A stretch of DNA of 40,083 nucleotides, taken from positions 1 through 40,083 of the forward strand of contig JACSRH010000441.1 of NCBI GenBank assembly GCA_014879855.1, given 5' to 3'. The DNA comes from Caldilineaceae bacterium (GTDB taxonomy: Bacteria > Chloroflexota > Anaerolineae > Caldilineales > Caldilineaceae). The notes under the pieces are model-generated. The model did no database searches. It was not told the DNA's origin and saw only the letters and a program-made list of their open reading frames with translations. A program made the translations under genes and the position numbers. Below are positions 37,774-40,083 of this stretch, piece after piece; positions within the stretch are counted from its first letter, which is position 1, and each line of letters begins with the position of its first letter.

Positions 37774-39897
37774 CTAGGGCGAACACCCCCATGGCGTGGC
37801 GTTGTCGGCGAAGGCGCGCACGCGAAACTCCGGCTCGCCGCGTTGAAAGTCACCGGTCGAACGCACCACGCGGCTGTCAACCCACTGTTCCACCTTGTAG
37901 GGTTCGCCGGCGCCGCCAAAGCGGTTCACGTCAACGGGCAGCCCGTCGATTTTGAGAAAGCCAGACGGTTCGATCGAGCCGATGCCGCGGCCGAGCGAAA
38001 CCCACTGGTTGGCGTTGTTGAGCCGGTAGAGTTTGATCCAGGCATAGTTTTGCGGCTGCGGCGGCACGCACGTGACAATATTGCCGACAGCGCCGCTTGG
38101 CTGTCTGAGCGTTTCGACGCGCAAACGGGCAAAGGCCAGCCCAGCCTCGTCAAAATACTCCATGCGTAGTCGATAGTCGCCGCCGTCGAGTGAAGCCTCG
38201 TACATGTGTTTGGTGCGCGCCTGGGTGCGCCATTTATCGATAACCAGCCGGTCGTTGAGGAAGAGGCGCACGCCATCATCCGTCTCGACGATGAAGCGAT
38301 ATTTGCCTTTGTCGAGCCGCAGCGTGTTGGTCCAACGCACCGAAAAGTTGTCGGCGGGCACGCCAGGGGCGGGCGCGCCATAGCCCCAGTCAAAATTGAT
38401 CTCGCTGTCTTGACGCACGAGCGCGGGGCTGCCGCTTACATCGCGATTGGCGAAATATTCGCCGACATAGGGCCGGCCTGGCTTGACCTGGCTCCAGGTG
38501 GCTGACGGCATCTCGCCACCGCCGCCACCGCCGCCACCGCTGCCGCCGCCGCCAACAAGCTCCCACGTCAGGCGCACCTGGGCGTGACCGGTGAAGTCGA
38601 CATATTCCAGCCGCACCGGGATCGCGCCACTGGATAAAGCGATCTCAGCGGCAAACTCGGTCGGCGCCTGCTGTCGCCATTGGTCGATGATGAGCCTGTC
38701 GTTTACATAGAGGCGCGCGCCGTCGTCCACCAGGACGCGGAAACGATAGTTTCCAGCGCTGAAGTTGACCGCTCGATTCCAGCGCGCCGAGAAGTTATCG
38801 TGGTTGACTATGCCCGGTGCAGGCGAATCAAGGCCCCAGTTGTAGTCAATGGCGCCGCCCTCCCCGCGCACCAGCGCCGGTGCGCCGGACAGATCGGGAT
38901 TGTTGAAGTATTCGGCGGTCCAGATTTCGCCGGGTGGGGGCGGGGTGGACGTCGGCTGGGGCGCGCCGCGCGTCGGGAACCACGTCAGCGCGACGTGCGC
39001 TTCACCGGTGTCTTCAAAATATTCAACGCGGATCGGCGCATTTCCACCCAGCGCGATCTCGCCGGAATCAAGCGTTGTCGTCCCTTGAACGCGCCAGGCG
39101 TCGATGACCAGCTGGTCATTTACAAAGAGGCGCGCGCCGTCGTCCACTGTGACGCGGAAGCGATAGAGGCCGCTGGGGAAGTTAACGGTGTTGGTCCAGC
39201 GCACCGAAAAATTGTCGGCGCCGATCACGCCGCCGGCGGGTGAGCCAAAACCCCAGTTGAAATCCACCCGATCGTCGCCGCGCACGAGCGCCGGCGCGCC
39301 GAGCAGGTTGCGGTTGTTGTAATACTCGCCGCGCCATTGGCCGCTGCCTAGCGGCGCGGCGACAGCAGGGGGAGGCAAAGGCGCGGGCGCAGCAACACCG
39401 ATTTCTGACCAGCCAAAACGCACCACCGCGGCGCCGCGGCGCTCGTAATATTCGACGCGCACTTCGTGGCTGCCAACGTCCAGGCGGCGCGTCGCCGAAA
39501 AGGTGCGCGTCGCTCCGTGATCGTACCAGGCATTGATCACCAACTGCCCGTCAAGGTAGAGGCGGGAACCGTCATCGCTGTTGAGCGTAAAGCGATAGTC
39601 TCCCGGCTGGGTCACCTCCAGCGTACGCGTCCAGCGCGCCGAGAAATTGTCAACTGTCACCTCTGGCGCAGGTGAACCTAATCCCCAGTCGAAGTTGACA
39701 TCGGCGTCCACGCGCGTCAAGGCAGGCGCGCCGCTGAGCGAGATGTTGTTCCAGTAGCTTGCCAGCCAGCCGTCGCCCGACAAGACGCCGCCGGATGCTT
39801 GCGCGTGCACGTTGGCCGGCGCCAGGCCAACCAGCAGCGCGGCGATGAAGACCCACGTGAGGCGGCGCGCGATCAGATGGGAAAGTTTGTAGTGCAT
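37774..39897 (-). CDS. Secreted protein with four PA14 domains
   Basis: A 707-aa exported protein; the ATG at 39897 (MHYKLSHLIA) follows AAGGGGG. A signal peptide ends near 'ANVHAQA' (residue 33). Four PA14-type modules lie at about 38-167, 185-308, 324-448 and 472-596. Each shows the marker series 'Y(W/F/Y)NN', 'G(S/A)P', 'F(N/D)WG', 'DNFS(A/V)RW', 'DDG(A/S/V)RL(Y/F)(V/L)(N/D)' and 'VEY(F/Y)'. Linkers are Pro-rich, and a Gly-rich run (449-461) precedes module 4. The C-terminal 110 residues ('IVTCVPPQPQNYAWIKLYRL...') form a separate unknown domain with two cysteines. PA14 modules bind carbohydrate with Ca2+ via the DDG motif. Likely a cell-surface or released glycan-binding protein. Confidence 0.9.
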   Translation of the reverse strand: MHYKLSHLIARRLTWVFIAALLVGLAPANVHAQASGGVLSGDGWLASYWNNISLSGAPALTRVDADVNFDWGLGSPAPEVTVDNFSARWTRTLEVTQPGDYRFTLNSDDGSRLYLDGQLVINAWYDHGATRTFSATRRLDVGSHEVRVEYYERRGAAVVRFGWSEIGVAAPAPLPPPAVAAPLGSGQWRGEYYNNRNLLGAPALVRGDDRVDFNWGFGSPAGGVIGADNFSVRWTNTVNFPSGLYRFRVTVDDGARLFVNDQLVIDAWRVQGTTTLDSGEIALGGNAPIRVEYFEDTGEAHVALTWFPTRGAPQPTSTPPPPGEIWTAEYFNNPDLSGAPALVRGEGGAIDYNWGLDSPAPGIVNHDNFSARWNRAVNFSAGNYRFRVLVDDGARLYVNDRLIIDQWRQQAPTEFAAEIALSSGAIPVRLEYVDFTGHAQVRLTWELVGGGGSGGGGGGGGEMPSATWSQVKPGRPYVGEYFANRDVSGSPALVRQDSEINFDWGYGAPAPGVPADNFSVRWTNTLRLDKGKYRFIVETDDGVRLFLNDRLVIDKWRTQARTKHMYEASLDGGDYRLRMEYFDEAGLAFARLRVETLRQPSGAVGNIVTCVPPQPQNYAWIKLYRLNNANQWVSLGRGIGSIEPSGFLKIDGLPVDVNRFGGAGEPYKVEQWVDSRVVRSTGDFQRGEPEFRVRAFADNATPWGCSP

Positions 39898-40032
39898 AGG
39901 TTCCCCCTTTTGAAACGACGAAATTGTTCCACTACGATGTACGTCGCACATAGTACAAAGGTTCCCCGCTCTTGGTCTTCCAGCCAACAGGTTGCGCGCC
40001 GGCTTTAGAAACTGACTTGAAAATAGTTTCTG

Positions 40033-40070
40033 AACGCAAAGGCGCGGAGAAGCAGAGGCGCAAAGGCGTT
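40033..40070 (+). repeat. Dispersed 'AACGCAAAGGCRC' repeat, copy 2
   Basis: Begins AACGCAAAGGCGCGGAG and ends GGCGCAAAGGCGTT, so the AAAGGCG unit occurs at both ends. It shares AACGCAAAGGCRC and the CAGAG-type core with copy 1 at 888-916. It lies 136 bp upstream of the PA14 gene start. Confidence 0.7.
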
Positions 40071-40083
40071 TTCATGTTCGATT

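Overview
The window is about 60% GC, gene-dense and entirely bacterial. The gene content points to Chloroflexota, most plausibly a Caldilinea-like lineage: many DUF2961 (GH172) proteins, a PA14-repeat secreted protein, a BTAD/NB-ARC/TPR regulator, bacterial NurA, a Cys-rich Fe-S protein, and dispersed 'AACGCAAAGGCRC' repeats. That placement is inferred from gene style; no rRNA or tRNA gene is present to confirm it.

Layout. (1) 1-1891: the tail of an F420-type luciferase-like oxidoreductase, a dispersed repeat, and a GNAT-type acetyltransferase. (2) 1898-13930: the most distinctive locus. On the minus strand a LacI-family regulator is followed by a lipoprotein solute-binding protein, two permeases, two ATPases of the Opp/Dpp type, and three DUF2961/GH172 proteins, nearly all overlapping or closely spaced. 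A fourth GH172 gene diverges from the regulator. The shared lacI/GH172 region carries two copies of a 14-bp LacI-type operator placed over a consensus lacI promoter. None of the GH172 proteins has a signal peptide. The reading is that the ABC system imports an oligosaccharide and the GH172 paralogues cut it in the cytoplasm. By family precedent the substrate would contain D-arabinofuranosyl or D-fructofuranosyl units. (3) 13931-16658: a 386-bp repeat-rich spacer, a putative TIM-barrel glycosidase-like protein, and a Cys-rich 4Fe-4S protein. (4) 16935-20571: a second Opp/Dpp-type importer (lipoprotein plus two permeases) with no ATPase genes nearby, and a large inverted repeat between the first two genes. 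(5) 20615-22629: a small membrane protein, a membrane-anchored diheme cytochrome c, a lipoprotein cupredoxin and a small conserved protein. (6) 22713-28744: a 1003-aa BTAD/NB-ARC/TPR regulator, a threonine/serine dehydratase, and a MarR regulator overlapping an MFS exporter. (7) 28741-34399: a flavin/NAD(P)H reductase overlapping a JAMM peptidase, a divergent nurA nuclease gene, an M19 dipeptidase and an AI-2E family membrane protein. (8) 34517-37591: a perfect 34-bp palindromic terminator, pnp and rpsO, with an rpsO promoter and a hairpin-rich spacer. (9) 37774-39897: a secreted protein with four PA14 domains, then a second copy of the dispersed repeat at the right edge.

The main candidate for new biology is the four-paralogue GH172 transport and degradation locus with its double operator. 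Secondary points are two promoters placed so that MarR and NurA mRNAs would be leaderless, several intergenic inverted-repeat elements, and the rpsO-pnp leader structure. All function calls come from motif reading; no database search was run.
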